This document shows positions 10,896-21,869 of a stretch of 64,000 nucleotides of DNA, in pieces (positions within the stretch are counted from its first letter, which is position 1; each line of letters opens with the position of its first letter). The position numbers were made by a program, and so were the translations under genes. The notes under the pieces are model-generated. The model made no database searches, had not been told where the DNA came from, and worked only from the letters and a program-made list of their open reading frames with translations. Source of the stretch: Macrotis lagotis (Eukaryota > Chordata > Mammalia > Peramelemorphia > Peramelidae). The stretch lies in NCBI RefSeq assembly GCF_037893015.1, contig NC_133666.1:258513730-258577729 (forward strand), written 5' to 3'.

Positions 10896-11470
10896 CTGTA
10901 ATGAAAGGATAGCAAATTATCTCTGGAGGATAGTGTTACTCTTCCTACGGTTTATCTTTTTCTCAGTGGTGCTTGGTCATTGATTTGTGTTGGTGATGGT
11001 GAGGATAGTGGGCCCATTTCCTTGATAGATAAATCTTGAGAGTAGGGTTGGTGATCTTGGGGACTGGTATTCCTAGGATTCTTTCTCTCAGAGTACTGAC
11101 CTGTCTCCAGCATGGTCTATGCAGGATTATGGCTGAGGTGATGGCAGGAATTTGATATAACTAATACATGCTACCTCTTTTCTCTTCCTCAGCATGACTT
11201 GTTGCTTAAGCTAGGACAAAAAAACTCAGTGAAGAAATCAGAAAAGCAGAGTAAGAGGTAAGGAAAAGAACCAGGAGTCTGTGGAATTTTGGAAAGATAG
11301 TGAAAATCAAAATCGAAGTTTTATGGGAAGACTAAGAAATGAGCTGCACAGGATGAAAAAGCATATGTGTGTTCAAATTTGTACAAATAAAGTAAGTGCT
11401 CATATTGATGAGATCACAAATTTATGGAAATAACAAACTTAATAGTTTCATGTTTCAGGAAACTATGTAA
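10896..11470. other. Unique sequence, nothing recognised
   Basis: Relatively GC-balanced for this window (about 40%) with no repeat signature. If the exon at 10561-10895 is real, this would be intron. Confidence 0.35.
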
Positions 11471-11474
11471 ATAC

Positions 11475-11563
11475 AATTTATATATATATATATTCTATAT
11501 ATTATATACAGATTTATATATACACACATACATATACATAATATACATACACATATACATAAT

Positions 11564-11605
<42 letters not shown>

Positions 11606-11640
11606 CATGCACATATATACATATACATACACACAAACAT
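11475..11640. repeat. TA/CATA/CACA-rich low-complexity tract
   Basis: Mixed TATA, ACACAT and a pure TA block at about 11570-11602. Confidence 0.9.
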
Positions 11641-11857
11641 CCATGTATATAATCTCATCTGATTTAGGGTATTATTTGTTTATCTACTTAAATACATGAT
11701 AAATCTACATAGTAGCTTCATATTATACTTCCTATAAGTAATGCACTTCAAAAACTATGAAGTACACAAAGTAGAATAAAACTAAATGATTTTCTGTGGT
11801 TAGTTTAAAGGGGAAAAATAGTAGCCAAATGGAAGAATTGGGCATGAAAACTTTTTT

Positions 11858-12440
11858 TTAAATACTATATTAGTTTTCCTAATTACATGTAAAGATAGTT
11901 TTCAACATTCATTTCTTATAAGATTTTGAATTCCAAATATTTTCTCCCTGTCTTCCTTTCATCCCTCCTCACAAGGATGACAAGCAACATGATATAATTT
12001 TCATGTGTGTGATTGTGTAAGCATATTTCTACATTAATCATGTTGAAAAAGAAAAAAAGAACAAAAGGGAAAAGTTACAGAAAAGTGAAAATAGAATTTC
12101 TCAATCTCTACTCAAGAATCCATACTTCTTTCTCCAGATATGAATAGCATTTTCTATCATGAATCATTTAATATTATCTTGGATCATTGCTAAATCAATC
12201 ATAATTGACCATGGCACAATGTTGTTTTTACTATGTTCAGTGTTCTTCTGGTTTTGCTCACTTCACTCAGCATTAGTTCATGTAAGTCTATCCAGGTTTT
12301 CCTGAAATCTGTTGCTCATATTCCATTGAGTTCATAAACCATGGCTGATTCAGTCATTTTCCAATTGATGGTCATTCCCTCAATTTTCAATTCATGGGCA
12401 TTAAGACTATTAGTTTGACTTTGAGGTTCTAAGTGATAGG
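11858..12440 (-). mobile_element. L1 3' UTR and ORF2 end fragment
   Basis: In reverse it has the L1 3' UTR and, near 12185-12270, the stretch complementary to 'gagtgaagtgagcaaaacc', 'agaagaacactg' and 'tgccatggtcaatt', which follows ORF2 in marsupial L1s. The last part (12330-12430) covers the ORF2 C-terminus ('ccattcc', 'ttttcaattc'). It is 5' truncated and abuts the RTE element at about 12600. Confidence 0.8.
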
Positions 12441-12609
12441 TCATAACACTTTGTGAGAATAGAAGCTACATCATGAAAATTCCTTCTTCTTGAACTGAAG
12501 TCCCTGAAGTTATAAAAATAATCAGCTCACATTTCTTTGGCTTCAAATTTGATGAAGGATTTTTCTCATAATGGTTATTTCTCATTCTGATGTATAACCT
12601 TGCATTTGT

Positions 12610-14675
12610 TCATCTGGGTCTGAACATTTGCAAACATCAAGACTTGTTTGATGAAGATGATGAGGAAACACAGAAGCTGCTAAATGAAAATGAGAATTCG
12701 ATAGGGTTTACCAGCAGGAGATTTTATCCATTTCTAAGAAGGCAGCAGTTAATTCTTTCAAAAGTAAAGTACATGTGAAGCTTAGAGAAATGCAAGACTC
12801 TTGTCTCAGTAAAGAAGGCAGATGAAATTCAGTTTTATGTGGAGAGTAACAAACCAAATTTCCCTTAAGGTTCTTTATGAATAAAAGAACTATGGTGAAG
12901 CTAAACTACTCAGGGACATGATTCTAGAGAGATTAATAACTACTGTAGTGTTATTAATACTTAACAATAAATAAAGAAAACATTGACTATTTGCCTCAAT
13001 TTCATGTCCATCAGTCACTAACTGAAGTTCAACTGAAGAAGTGATTTTGAATGTCATTAGGCTCCTTTCAAGTGGCAAAGCACCTGGTGCTGATTCTACT
13101 CCAGCTGAGATCTACTGTTGGGGGGGGGGGTCCATTGTTCATCCAAAAGTTGACTAAAATTTTTCAGGTTATCTGGCATGAGGTTATGCCCCAAGAATTT
13201 AAGGACACCTATATCATCCATCTCTATAAAGGTAAAGGGAATAGATAGTCCTGTGACAATCATAGGGGTATTTCTCTTTTATTCATTGCTTATAAGATTC
13301 TTGCTAGAGTCCTTCTTAATCCTTCACCTGGAAAACCTCATCATCCTGAGACCAAATGTGGCTCCAGAAAAGACTGAGGAACAATTGGCATGATATTTGC
13401 TGCCAAAAAACTCTAGGAAAAAATTCCAGGGACAGAATAGAGGTCTGTATACAAGGTTTATAAAACTGACCAAGCCTTTGATACTCTCAGTAGAGAGGGT
13501 TTATAGAAAATTTGTCAAAATTTGACTGTCAACAAAAGTTTCATGATAATAGATGATGCTCTCAATATTTTCTGATCACCAGTGGAATGAAACAAGAATG
13601 TCTCCTTGCTCCCATGCTTTGTAGCTTGATTGTTTCACTCATGCTATCAAACACCTTCACTGAGAATGAAAATGAGGATTTATCAAGGTCAGCTACCCCC
13701 GATGATAAATTCTTCAACTTGAAAACACTACAAGCCAAGATCAAAGTGGAGGGAGTATTGATATCTGATCTTTGCAGATGATTGTGCACTCAATGAAGAC
13801 CCTGAAGCTGAGATGAATCAAAGTATAGACCAGTTCTCTCCTGCTTGTGCTAATTTTGCCCTAGCAATTAACACCAAGAAAACACAGTGCTCCCTCAGCC
13901 AATACCACACCAACCATATGTGGAACCATCAAGTACAACAAATGGAGAAGTTCTGAGTACTGTGGACAAGGTCACTTTCCTCAGCGGTGTTCTTTCCAGG
14001 GATGTACACATTGACAAAGAAAGTATGGGAGAGAAGAGATTATTAGATTAGCTACCAAATTGAAGGTCCACAGAACCATTAGGCTGTTCTCATTGCTGTA
14101 TACCTGTGACATCTGAACAGTCTACCAGTGCCATGTGAGAAAACTGAATTGCCTCTATTTAAATTATCTAAGGAAGAGTCTGAAGATCATTTGATAGGAG
14201 AAGATAACATGCATTGAGGTTCTTTCTCAAACTAAATTGCCAAACATTCCAGCATTATTATAGAGGGTGTAAATAAGATGGAAATTATTAGAATGCCGGA
14301 AGTATGCTTGCCAAAAAGACTATTCTGTGGAGAACTCACATAGAGCAAGCACTCTCAGGGGAGTCTGAAGATGGGATTGACTGTAGAGCATGAGAGACAC
14401 TGGCACAGAACCATCCAACATGGCATGCCCTGATCATTGAGGGTGCTGTGCTCTATGAAGAATGCAAAATTGAAGCAGTTCAAAGCAAGTGGGACATGTG
14501 TAAGTTTGAAATAAGCATCCCAGGTGCTTACATGGACAATTTTACCCAACCGGTGGTAGAGCATTTTCAGTTCATGTTGGTCTGATCAGCTACAATCCTA
14601 CACACTCTAATTTTTTTTCAAATATAGTGATGTCATTTTGGTCTTCTTAGATAATGAAGGATAATAACCAATCCC
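12610..14675 (+). pseudogene. RTE (BovB-like) LINE, 5' truncated, dead reverse transcriptase
   Basis: Fragments in order match RTE-type ORF2: a charged linker (F-D-E-D-D-E-E-x-Q-K-L-L, 12650-12690), L-R-E-M-Q-D-S (12781-12801), the S-G-K-A-P-G-A-D motif before the RT (13071-13095), F-Q-V-I-W-H-E and L-Y-K-G-K-G-N-R (13165-13245), an H-R-G-I-S-L-L motif (about 13262), V-K-Q-G-C-like 'gaatgaaacaagaatgtctc' (13586), and the catalytic F-A-D-D (about 13776-13787, 'tttgcagatgattg'). The C-terminal domain continues to about 14580. The 3' tail ends 'gatgtcattttggtcttct' plus an 'ataatgaaggataataacc' end. The endonuclease domain is missing and several frameshifts and stops are present. It could have supplied the tail of MAR1-type SINEs. 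Confidence 0.85.
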
Positions 14676-16424
14676 ACTTTTATAAGCAAAGGGAAAAAAG
14701 ATAAAGTAACTCATGGGAAATAAGGAATTGACCAAAATAACTTATGCCTAAGGAAGTAAACTAAGAGATAAAGGCATTAATATTGGAGAAAAGTTTACTA
14801 CAATATGCTAAGCCCTGTAACCTTAGAAAAGAAATAATATCTTTGATTCTTAGTTCCTAAATGAGTTAAAAGGAAGAGAGCTCTCAGCTCTAATATTCTC
14901 TAATTGCTAATCAGCATCCAATTTCATAAATTCCCTTCATAACTAACTATGGAGATTATTGTATTGAAATTATATCAAAGTGAATATATTAACCTGTTTA
15001 AGAAAAAAGTCTAATTACTAAAAAAGTCTAATTACTAATATCAAAACAAGGCCAACAGACACATTTTAGCACAGTAAAACATGTTCCTTCTTCTGTATTC
15101 AAATCAACTTTTTTTCATTCTCAGATGGAAAAAAATTAATACAATTCATAATAATATGGAGAAGTAATAGGTTATTATTGTGATTCATAGATGTGTGCCA
15201 TTGTCACTGGATAACTATGTGCTAAGCTCAGTTGTTGGTACACTGATAAAAGAGTAATGCAAACTAAATATCTTGCTGTCTAAAATTTAATACCTTGAAC
15301 AAAATTTAGTTCTCTTCATCCTAGTTTCAAGTTGGATATAATTTTTGCAAGTGTTAGATGTTTGCAGGTGTTTCTTAAAATAAATATAGAAAAGAATCCA
15401 ATTATAACAGTCTTAGAAACAGCACTAACCTCATCCTGGCACAAGCACTAAAATTTAACAGATACTTCTGGGAAATGAGATACTATTTAGAAATTAAATT
15501 ATTTTCTTCTTGTTAACAGATTTTCAGCTAAGTGAAAGAAACTGACCTTAACATTGTTGTTTTTAATAATACTTGCTATTTTTTTCAGTCTGTAAGACAG
15601 AATATGTTGTACCATATTTCAGAACAGTCTCGTAGTACAAAATAACATGATCTTAACCCCATTTTTACATTATCTTGTTGAAATCATAGATACTTTGGAC
15701 TCATTATATAGTGCAGAGATGTTTCACCAAGGAATAGGACTTGACATCTGTACTAATAAAACTTTCTAGTAGAAATTCCATGATCAAAATATTTTATATT
15801 TAAAGTAATTTTTGGTTTGAGAGGAATACAAAAATTATTTGCAAACAGCATTTTACTGAGGAAAAATATAAGAAATTATATCAGATTCAATGGAAAAAGA
15901 GAGAAGGGGGATAGGAAAAGTCTCAGAGTTTAAATTTTTCAAGTGTGAAGTAAGAAAAATGTCATAGATGGTTGTTACTTGTCTTAGCATTAGACTGAAA
16001 ATTGCCAACTACTTCTAGGTAAGCAAAGTAGATATGGTAATTAAATAGAAATCTAGAAGGGCCCTATCCAGAAATTCTGTAATACATCTTATAGGAAGTT
16101 TTTATATGGACATTTCCTCATAGGCTCTCAAGACAAATCTCATTAACAACTCCCTTTTTTATTTATGTGAATGACAATATTGCCTCATACAAGAAATAGA
16201 TATCATTTTGCCACAAAGAATGTTTTATCATGTCTCTACAATGAGATATGCTCCTGGCAAAGAAACAGATCTATGGAGACTCCAAGTTAGGTCCAAAATA
16301 AGATTTCTTCTCAACATAAATAAAAATTTATTAAAATTAGAATTGTTCAAGAGTAGAAAAATATACATCTGCATATACATATATTATTCACATATACATA
16401 TATATAGAGAGATAATAGTAATAT
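14676..16424. other. AT-rich unique sequence, nothing recognised
   Basis: No long frames, no SINE heads, no RNA gene. A short direct repeat 'aaaagtctaattacta' is present twice near 15004-15040. Confidence 0.4.
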
Positions 16425-16690
16425 ATGATTTCAAAGAGGACCATCACCACCAAATTGTTGGTGGTGTGATTTGCACAATTATATTTATTATAGTGAGGAG
16501 TATTCTGAGCAAGGTATCTTTCTCATTTCCCTTTGCCAGAACCATTCTTCCCCATAGACTAGTTTGATAAGGAAACAGTAATATTGGTGATGATCTAGAT
16601 GCTGCAGGAGTCTCTTGACTTTTAAATTCATTTCTTTCCCCCATATTAGTGAGGTACTTTGGCACACCATCAACACTGAGCAAACACCAG
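16425..16690 (-). mobile_element. MAR1-type SINE body/tail, antisense, diverged
   Basis: In reverse: 'tcaaagaggaccatcac' is the complement of the RTE-like tail. It is followed by 'ggtgtgatttgcac', 'tagtgaggag', 'ctcatttccctttgccagaa' and 'gatgatctagatgctgcagg', the order of the MAR1 body. The tRNA-like head is not seen. Predicted short frames over it are shadows. Confidence 0.6.
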
Positions 16691-18135
16691 TGTGTGACTA
16701 CTTTTGATAGAATGCAATATCCCCTGATGGTCTAATCATCAGCACTGTTGTGGATGAAAAATAAAATGACTAAGCAAACAAAGATACAGGCTTCTGAGCA
16801 TATCAAATTATTAAGTGAGACAGATCAATTGCATAACAAATCACTTCCAGGCTTTCCTCAGCTTTAGCACTGGATCCCAAGTACCAGAGGAAAATGACTT
16901 ATTCATTAAAAACAATCAAGTAAAACCAATTGATTAAAAGAAAACAATAAATTAAATTAAATACAAATTAGGTAATCTACTTTCTAATTGCAGGAAAGAT
17001 TAAGGATTTTCTGAATTGGGAGGGAGAAATAGATATGATATGCTGAAACCAAAACCAAAAAAACAACACCTCTCTTCCCACATGTATTCAACCAAAGTAA
17101 TATGGAGTTATTAACTGAGTGACCAGAATGGGGTCAATTTTCAGATAAGACATTTGGGTTGCTTGAGATGTATAACTGGGGGAAAAAAACAACCAAAAAT
17201 TCTTTGCATCTGTCTTCAGATCTGACTAGATTCTGTTCAATATAATCTAGGTCCTAGTTAATAACTTTCCAAACAGTAGATAGAGGTAGTCCAGTTTTCA
17301 ACCATGCAGGACTAGATTCAGGCATTGAAATAAATCTTCTCGGAATTTCCTCACAAGACAGACTTTGGATTAGGCCCATAATTGAATAAAAGAATTGAAC
17401 TATCTCCAGAATTGAGTCACAAGATGAAGTTAGTGTGGTTCACTCAATTCCCATTACCACTTGCTGGTCTAATTCCCTCAGTAACAGGGTACTTCTTGAG
17501 GTTCCACATACATGTGGCTTAATGGTAAGGATCAAGGCCCTGGTCATAATATGTGTTCTAATATCAAATGTATCAATTATGAGTTCAATGATATTAGCAC
17601 ATCTTAACCATATAAGCATTTGCCAAATGGATTTAATTATAACTACTATATTCTAAATCATAGGGATATCATTAGACTTAAGATGAAAAATTAAATATGA
17701 AAATAACATGGGAAAGTTCAAATAAGGCCAGGAACTAGATTTTCTGGTGTGCACCTCACTTCCTATTTACCTCTTATACTGACTCCACCAACATTAATTG
17801 AATTTTCCCCCACGTTCTTTCTCCTCATTAGGCTAATAAGTATTTGTATCTGTAGAGACATGGGAACCTATACAAATCATTTTCTTATGATCTCCCTTTA
17901 CCATATCCTAGGCTCTGCAGGATTCTATAAATTCCTGGCTAACTTTGACCTCATTACTATTAGGATTCTGACTACATCTTACCCTACTCTTTTATTACAC
18001 ATACACAAAACAATTATTCATGGCTTAAAAAGAAGATAAAAATTAGCAGAGGGAAACTAGTTATTGTGTTACTCACTCAATAGTTCAAGGGTTATTGCAG
18101 GTACTAGTTCTTTCAACATCAGAACTTCTCTATTT
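16691..18135. other. Unique sequence, nothing recognised
   Basis: Two short plus-strand frames (17435-17656 and 17749-18039, the latter hydrophobic) are the only open stretches. I could not match either to a family. No repeat identified. Confidence 0.35.
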
Positions 18136-18775
18136 AAAGAATATCTTTGGAACTTCCAGGGCAGAGCCAAGATGGTGGCATGAAGCTAGTATGCTCATCA
18201 AGTTTATCCCTATACAACTTATATGAAGCATCTACACTGACATTTCAGCCCCAGATCTCACCAAAGAAGACAAGATCAAAACAAGTTTTCAACTATAGAC
18301 ATTGGAGAGGATATTCAGTGAAGGTCTGTCTCTTTGGGGTAAAAAGGGAAGTAAAATACAGTTAGGGGGAGAGTAAGAAAGCCAACAGGAGGCTTTAAGC
18401 CACAGTGCAATCCAAATCTAGGAAATTAGACTACATCCCAGGTCCTGGCAACTAGATAGCAAGCCAGAAGTGAGGGTCCCAGCCCCAAACAATGCCTGAA
18501 CCCCGGTAAAAGGTAGGACTGTATTGGGAACAAGCCACTGCATAGGCAGAAGTTGGACATAAAGGAGGAAACAAATGTTTGCAAAGGCAAGACTTGAATT
18601 GTATAGGCAACATCTTGGCCAGTGACTAGCCAGGGATCAGACCACAGCCCCAGCCCAAAAACCTTGGGTATATACACACTATACCCCAGGAGCAGAACTC
18701 AAACAATCAAAATAAACCAAAAAACTAAAAGAGCACTAACCATAGAAAGATACTAAATAGATAGAGATGATAAAA

Positions 18776-19386
18776 ATGCCACCTCGGAAGAAAGCAGTGA
18801 AATATTTCCTACATGAGAAATCTCAAAGGAGTCTATGAACTGGACTCAAATCCAAAAGCTCATAGAAGAGGTTTTAAAGAGAATTTAAAAGCCAAAGAAG
18901 AGAGGAAGAAGAAAAATGGGAAAAAATGAAAGCCTTGCAGGAAAATTAGTAAAAATTTAATAAATCAACTCCTTTAAAAGTAAAAATAACTAACTGGAAA
19001 AAGAATTAACTCTTCAAAAAATGAGATCAGCAAAATTGCAATTCAGCAAAAGTTAAAATTAATCAATTGGAAAAGGAAACTTAAAAACTAACTGAAGACA
19101 ATCTTAAATATTAGAATTGGACAAATGGAAACAAATGAATCTTTTGGATACCAAGATTTTATCAAAGTAAAAAGGCAGAAAAAAATGAAGAAAGTATAAA
19201 TTACCTTTTAAGAAAAAGCAAACGGCCTGGAGAATAGATCCAGGAGAAATAATTTATGAATTATTGTCTACCAGAAAGCCTAGATCAAGAGCCTAGAAAA
19301 TATCTTTCAGGAAATTATCAGGGAAAACTTTTCAAATCTGCTAGATCAAGAAGACAAAATAGCCATTGAAAGAATAGATAGAACTC
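18776..19386 (+). pseudogene. L1 A ORF1, 5' part (coiled coil and start of RRM)
   Basis: The start ATG (18776) lies in the same context as that of L1 C (42901, minus). ORF1p is an RNA-binding trimeric chaperone in L1 RNPs. The lysine/glutamate-rich coiled coil runs to about 19150, and the RRM-like part ends at the insertion point of L1 B. Multiple stops and shifts. The 3' part resumes at 26444. Confidence 0.75.
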
Positions 19387-19847
19387 AGACTTCAGTCAAG
19401 ATGGCAGAGAGAAGCCAGGCACTGTGCTAAGGTCTCCTGTGTTTCCTTCACAAATAATATGAAATAAACCTCAACACAAATTCAATCATCAAAACCCAGA
19501 AAAAGAAGTTAGGAGAAAAACATTTACCAAGAAGGTCTGTCTCCAGGAAGCCTGGGGTCAGTCATATGGAAATAGAGTTCCCTCTGCTGAATAGGGAGAA
19601 TAACATTCACACCCCAGGACCCAGCCCACATTGTTCAAGGATAACAGTATCCAGTTGTACAACCCACCCCAGCTGGAATAGCGAGGGGGCATCAAATCAA
19701 ATTCACAGACACTACCAAGAAAACAACCAGAACCCCCTATTAGCCTGCCCAATTGGAGTTACTAAACCCAGAAGCCAAAGTCTCTAGGGATCTCAAAAAC
19801 CAAAGATCTGTGAATGAGCCCCTCCTCTAACATACGATCTTAGGAAA

Positions 19848-20745
19848 ATGAAGAAAAGCCAGTGGTCAGGGGGATACATAGGAAACTACCTAGAAGGCCA
19901 AGACTTTAACTCAGAGAGATCTAGTAGATTTTCTGAGGAGAATATGATTTTGTCTCCAATCCAGAAAAACTTCCTTGAAGAAATCAGGAAGGAGTTTAAA
20001 AATTGGTTGGAAAAAATCTGGAAAAGAAACTCAAGAGAAAATTAACACCTTGTAACCAGAAAATAAATTCATAGAAAATACAATTAGAAAGATGCAAAAA
20101 GAAAATAATTCTCTCAAAATCTCATTTGGGCAAAAGGAAAACTTCAAAAATAGAATTGACCAACTGGAAAGGAGTTACAAAAGGCAAATGAAGAAAATTC
20201 TTCTCTAAAAAATGGAGTCTGTGGAAACAAATTACTTCATGAGACAAGAATCTTATAAAACCAAAAATCAAAAAGATGGAAGAAAATGAAAAAATACCTA
20301 TCCCCAAACCACTGTCCTCAAGAATAGATTCAGGAAAGACAACTTTAGAATCATTGAGCTTCCTGAGAACATTGAAGAGAAAAAAAAATCCTGGACTCAA
20401 TATTACAGAATTTAGTGATAGAAAATTGCCCTGGTATAATGGAACCAAAGGACAAAATAGTTATTGAAAGAATACACTGATCCACTCTGCAAAGGGATCC
20501 AAAATGAAAACACCAAGGAATATTGTGGGCAAATTCCAGAACTATCAGATAAAATAGAAAATCCTACAAGCAGCCAGAAAGAAACAATTTAGATACCAAA
20601 GATCCACAGTAAGGATTACACAGGAAATGGCTACATCAACATAAAGGAATCGAAAGGCCTAGAATGAGATATCCCTAAAAGTAAGGGAGATATGAATGCA
20701 GCCAAGAATTCACAAAAGTGAACCTTCTCTCCCAGAGGAAAAGAT
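19848..20745 (+). pseudogene. L1 B ORF1 (RNA-binding chaperone), degenerate
   Basis: The ATG at 19848 matches that of L1 D (50322, minus) in context. The N-terminal segment with P-I-Q-K-x-F-L-E-E-I-R-K-E-F-K-N aligns with L1 D. It continues as coiled coil to about 20220, then an RRM-like part (L-E-S-L-S-F-L-R, about 20350) and the C-terminal domain (Q-A-A-R-K motif near 20570-20590). Stops and at least one frameshift (the frame at 20276 differs from that at 19848) make it non-functional. Confidence 0.8.
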
Positions 20746-21057
20746 GGATATTTAATGAAAAAGGAGACTTCCAACTTTTCCTGATGAAAAGACCAGAGCT
20801 AAATAGAAAATGTGGATTTTAAACAGGAGACACAACAGACACATGAAAAGGTTAAAAAAAAGAGTAAAGGAAAAAACTTCTATCCAATAATATGAGACTG
20901 GCCATATCCTCGCCTGGGAGAAAGATTCTCATTGCTCTCAAAAATTGTAACTCTATTTGAGAGAGTATATTTATCCAGAAGTAATGGATACGCATGACTT
21001 ATCCTTGACTCCAATAGAATGATTTACAAACAGTATCTCCTTAAAAGGAGGGACAGT

Positions 21058-21161
21058 GTGCTCGCTTCGGCAGCACATATACTAAAATTGAAACGATACA
21101 GAGAAGATAAGCATGGCCCCTGTGCAAGGATGACATGGAAATTCTTGAAGCATTCCATTTT
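21058..21161 (+). pseudogene. RNU6 pseudogene: U6 snRNA retropseudogene (5' half of a chimera)
   Basis: It begins exactly at the U6 5' end ('gtgctcgcttcggcagcaca') and contains 'catatactaaaattg', the ACAGAGA box within 'gatacagagaagat', and 'gcatggccc'. About six substitutions versus vertebrate U6 are visible (for example 'gtgcaagg' for 'gcgcaagg'). It ends in 'ccatttt' near the U6 3' end and then fuses to unrelated sequence. No U6 upstream promoter (PSE/TATA) is expected because the flank is L1 sequence, so it should not be transcribed as U6. Confidence 0.95.
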
Positions 21162-21448
21162 GAGTGTTAGCTGGAAATAAGATTACCCAACATTTTAAAA
21201 CTCCCTCTCTCAGGCTTTCTTCTATAACTACAATGTAAATCTAATTCTAATCATTTTGGATATTTGTCATAAATGGGGTCTCTGACCTCTTTTCAACAGT
21301 AGACTATGCTCTAGGTAGGGCAGATGAGCTCTCAAGACACTTGTCATTTGTAAACCATTTTCTCATGAAGCATAATCATTCTCTTTCATGGGGGTAAAAA
21401 TAGCATTTTTTGAACAGAAATAAAGTTTTCCAAGGACATGAAAAAAAA
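21162..21448 (+). pseudogene. 3' end of a polyadenylated transcript fused to U6
   Basis: About 280 bp not related to L1, following U6 without a gap. It has an 'aataaa' signal at 21419-21424 and an A8 run starting at 21441, as expected of a processed mRNA 3' UTR. The whole chimera is flanked by an exact 15-bp TSD 'aaaaggagggacagt' (21043-21057 and 21445-21459, overlapping the A-tail), at a 'ttaaaa' L1-endonuclease-type site. The parent gene is not recognised. Confidence 0.85.
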
Positions 21449-21869
21449 GGAGGGACAGTAAAGTGATGGGAAGATGAAGGAGATTGAATGGGGTAAATCA
21501 CATTACATAAAGAGCTACAAAGGACCTATTGTAATAGAGGAGAATAAGGGAGGAGGTGAGAGCTGCTTGAATCTTACTCTCATCAGAATTGGCTTAAAGT
21601 TAACATACACATACTCAGTTAAGTTAAGAAACTTAACTTTCCTTTCAAGTATTAAAAGGGGAAAGGGAGATGAGGGGAGGAAAAGAGGAACTAACCAAAG
21701 GAAGGGAAGGAATAGGGGGCAAAGGGAAAGGGGAAGGAAAGGGGAGGGAGATTGGATGCAAGGGGCAAATACACTGAGAGTGATATTCAGAAACAAAATA
21801 CTATGAAATCTGGATAAAGTCAAAAAGGGGGAAATACAAATAGAAGGGAGATAGCATAGAGGGCAATAA

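Noticed and set aside
17749..18039. 96-codon hydrophobic plus-strand frame that could be a membrane protein or a mitochondrial-DNA insertion
   Set aside because: No recognisable transmembrane family, mitochondrial gene match or splice context; hydrophobic frames are common by chance in T-rich DNA.
21515..21823. 102-codon minus-strand frame rich in Pro/Leu/Phe
   Set aside because: Antisense of the purine-rich spacer of L1 B.
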